A stretch of DNA of 13,917 nt from the NCBI GenBank assembly GCA_947036575.1, contig CAMQSH010000037.1, positions 1-13,917 of the forward strand. The letters are read 5' to 3'. The notes beneath the pieces were generated by a model. It was given only the letters and a program-made list of their open reading frames with translations, was not told the origin of the DNA and did not search any database. The DNA is from an uncultured Brevinema sp. Lineage in GTDB: Bacteria > Spirochaetota > Brevinematia > Brevinematales > Brevinemataceae. Shown piece after piece: positions 13,469 through 13,917 of the stretch; positions within the stretch are counted from its first letter, which is position 1, and each line of letters starts with the position of its first letter. The translations under genes were made by a program, and so were the position numbers.

Positions 13469-13502
13469 AAAAAAACTCCTAACTTCGGTTAGGAGTTTTT
13501 TT
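13469..13502 (+). terminator. Strong terminator after flaB with a TTCG tetraloop
   Basis: ACTCCTAAC and GTTAGGAGT form a perfect stem closed by a C-TTCG-G tetraloop (13484-13487), which is extra stable in RNA, with A and T tracts around it. Confidence 0.93.
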
Positions 13503-13524
13503 GAATACATTCGTATAGTAACAC

Positions 13525-13824
13525 TGTATATCTAAAGAAGAACAAGCTTTTTTTGATCGTGTTAAAGGGAAAAACGTTTATCGCGATGCCGATAAAACTC
13601 AACTTCAAGGTACTTTTTCTAGTGATGGACAAACCTTTACTGAGATATCTGAAGAAGGAAAAATAGATGTTCCTTTTGAAGAGTTATCAGGTACTACAGC
13701 AAGTTATATGATCGATAAAATAAATACAGGGTACAAATTCACCACTACTGATGGGGTTTCAGGTGAGATGAGTGTACTTGTTTTTGGTATACCTAGTCCT
13801 AGAGTTGGCATGTGGCTTAAATAA
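13525..13824 (+). pseudogene. Lipoprotein remnant lacking start codon and signal peptide
   Basis: A frame of 99 codons runs from a cysteine codon at 13525 to TAA at 13822-13824 (C-I-S-K-E-E-Q-A-F-F-D-R-V-K-G-K at the start). An in-frame stop TAA lies at 13519-13521, and there is no start codon before a late ATG at 13708. The content (V-K-G-K-N-V-Y, G-T-F-S-S-D-G-Q-T-F) looks like the mature part of a small lipoprotein similar in style to those at 9.7-12.0 kb, and the frame begins almost exactly at the cysteine that would be lipidated. The signal peptide seems to have been lost by deletion next to the flaB terminator. A terminator follows. Programmed use of a distant start is less likely. Confidence 0.6.
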
Positions 13825-13834
13825 TTTTTGAAAT

Positions 13835-13867
13835 AAAAAACGCTTAGTATAATGCTAAGCGTTTTTT
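13835..13867. terminator. Bidirectional terminator after the lipoprotein remnant
   Basis: AAAAAACGCTTAG (13835-13847) and CTAAGCGTTTTTT (13855-13867) are perfect complements with a 7-base loop. The presence of an intact terminator suggests the remnant was once an active gene. Confidence 0.88.
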
Positions 13868-13879
13868 TTATTGCCCTTT

Positions 13880-13917
13880 TTAAATAAAATCATTAGCTTT
13901 GATAAAAGACTTTATAA
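13880..13917 (-). CDS. Possible 3' end of a convergent gene (11 residues visible)
   Basis: On the minus strand one frame enters from the window edge and ends I-K-S-F-I-K-A-N-D-F-I then TAA at 13882-13880, just before a bidirectional terminator. The position suits the end of a leftward gene, but so few codons could be open by chance. Confidence 0.25.
   Translation of the reverse strand, partial: IKSFIKANDFI

Noticed and set aside
1..13917. tRNA, rRNA, CRISPR arrays, transposases or integrases
   Set aside because: I looked on both strands and saw no cloverleaf or rRNA-like stretches, no regularly spaced repeats and no transposase or integrase motifs.

Overview
The window is AT-rich and densely coded, and it reads as part of a spirochaete chromosome. 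The best evidence is an intact spirochaete-type FlaB flagellin core protein (residues 1-290, ending in the usual NQQPQ-VLQLLR tail), a FlgJ that is only a rod-binding domain, many small lipoproteins with relaxed spirochaete lipoboxes, and a RecO without zinc cysteines. I cannot name the genus with certainty; a low-GC spirochaete such as a Brevinema or Brachyspira relative would fit.

Layout. Positions 1-106 hold the 5' end of an unknown leftward gene with a near-perfect promoter. From 284 to 1282 are two tandem ferritin-like paralogues; the second has its own promoter, overlapped by an 11-bp perfect inverted repeat. From 1460 to 3115 is an arylsulfate sulfotransferase-like lipoprotein. A perfect bidirectional terminator separates it from a leftward operon (8214 down to 3174): rnfC, an rnfD-rnfG fusion, rnfE, rnfA and a MoxR AAA+ ATPase, driven by one strong extended -10 promoter. 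Rightward from 8378 is a zinc-finger-like protein coupled to recO. From about 9.7 to 12.0 kb is a cluster of five small secreted proteins, mostly lipoproteins, arranged divergently. flgJ and flaB follow, and after flaB lies a lipoprotein remnant without a start or signal peptide.

The most striking content is the Rnf locus. Gene order, membrane topology and the two ferredoxin-type 4Fe-4S motifs of RnfC are kept. By my reading, however, the redox sites of a normal Rnf pump are altered in every other subunit: the FMN/NADH loops of RnfC, the covalent-FMN motifs of RnfD and RnfG, and the cysteines that RnfA and RnfE use for the membrane 2Fe-2S centre. rnfB is absent, and moxR stands where it would normally be. 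All frames are open, so this looks like a repurposed or reduced Rnf-type complex rather than decay.

The second noteworthy element is the flaB leader. A GTGC-AAGGAA-GCAC hairpin lies upstream, and the Shine-Dalgarno sequence sits in a second small hairpin, an arrangement like the two CsrA sites of the Bacillus hag leader. flgJ and flaB also share an identical 11-mer (AATCCGAAAAT) that resembles a sigma-28 -10 element. These are inferences from sequence only; no alignments or searches were run.
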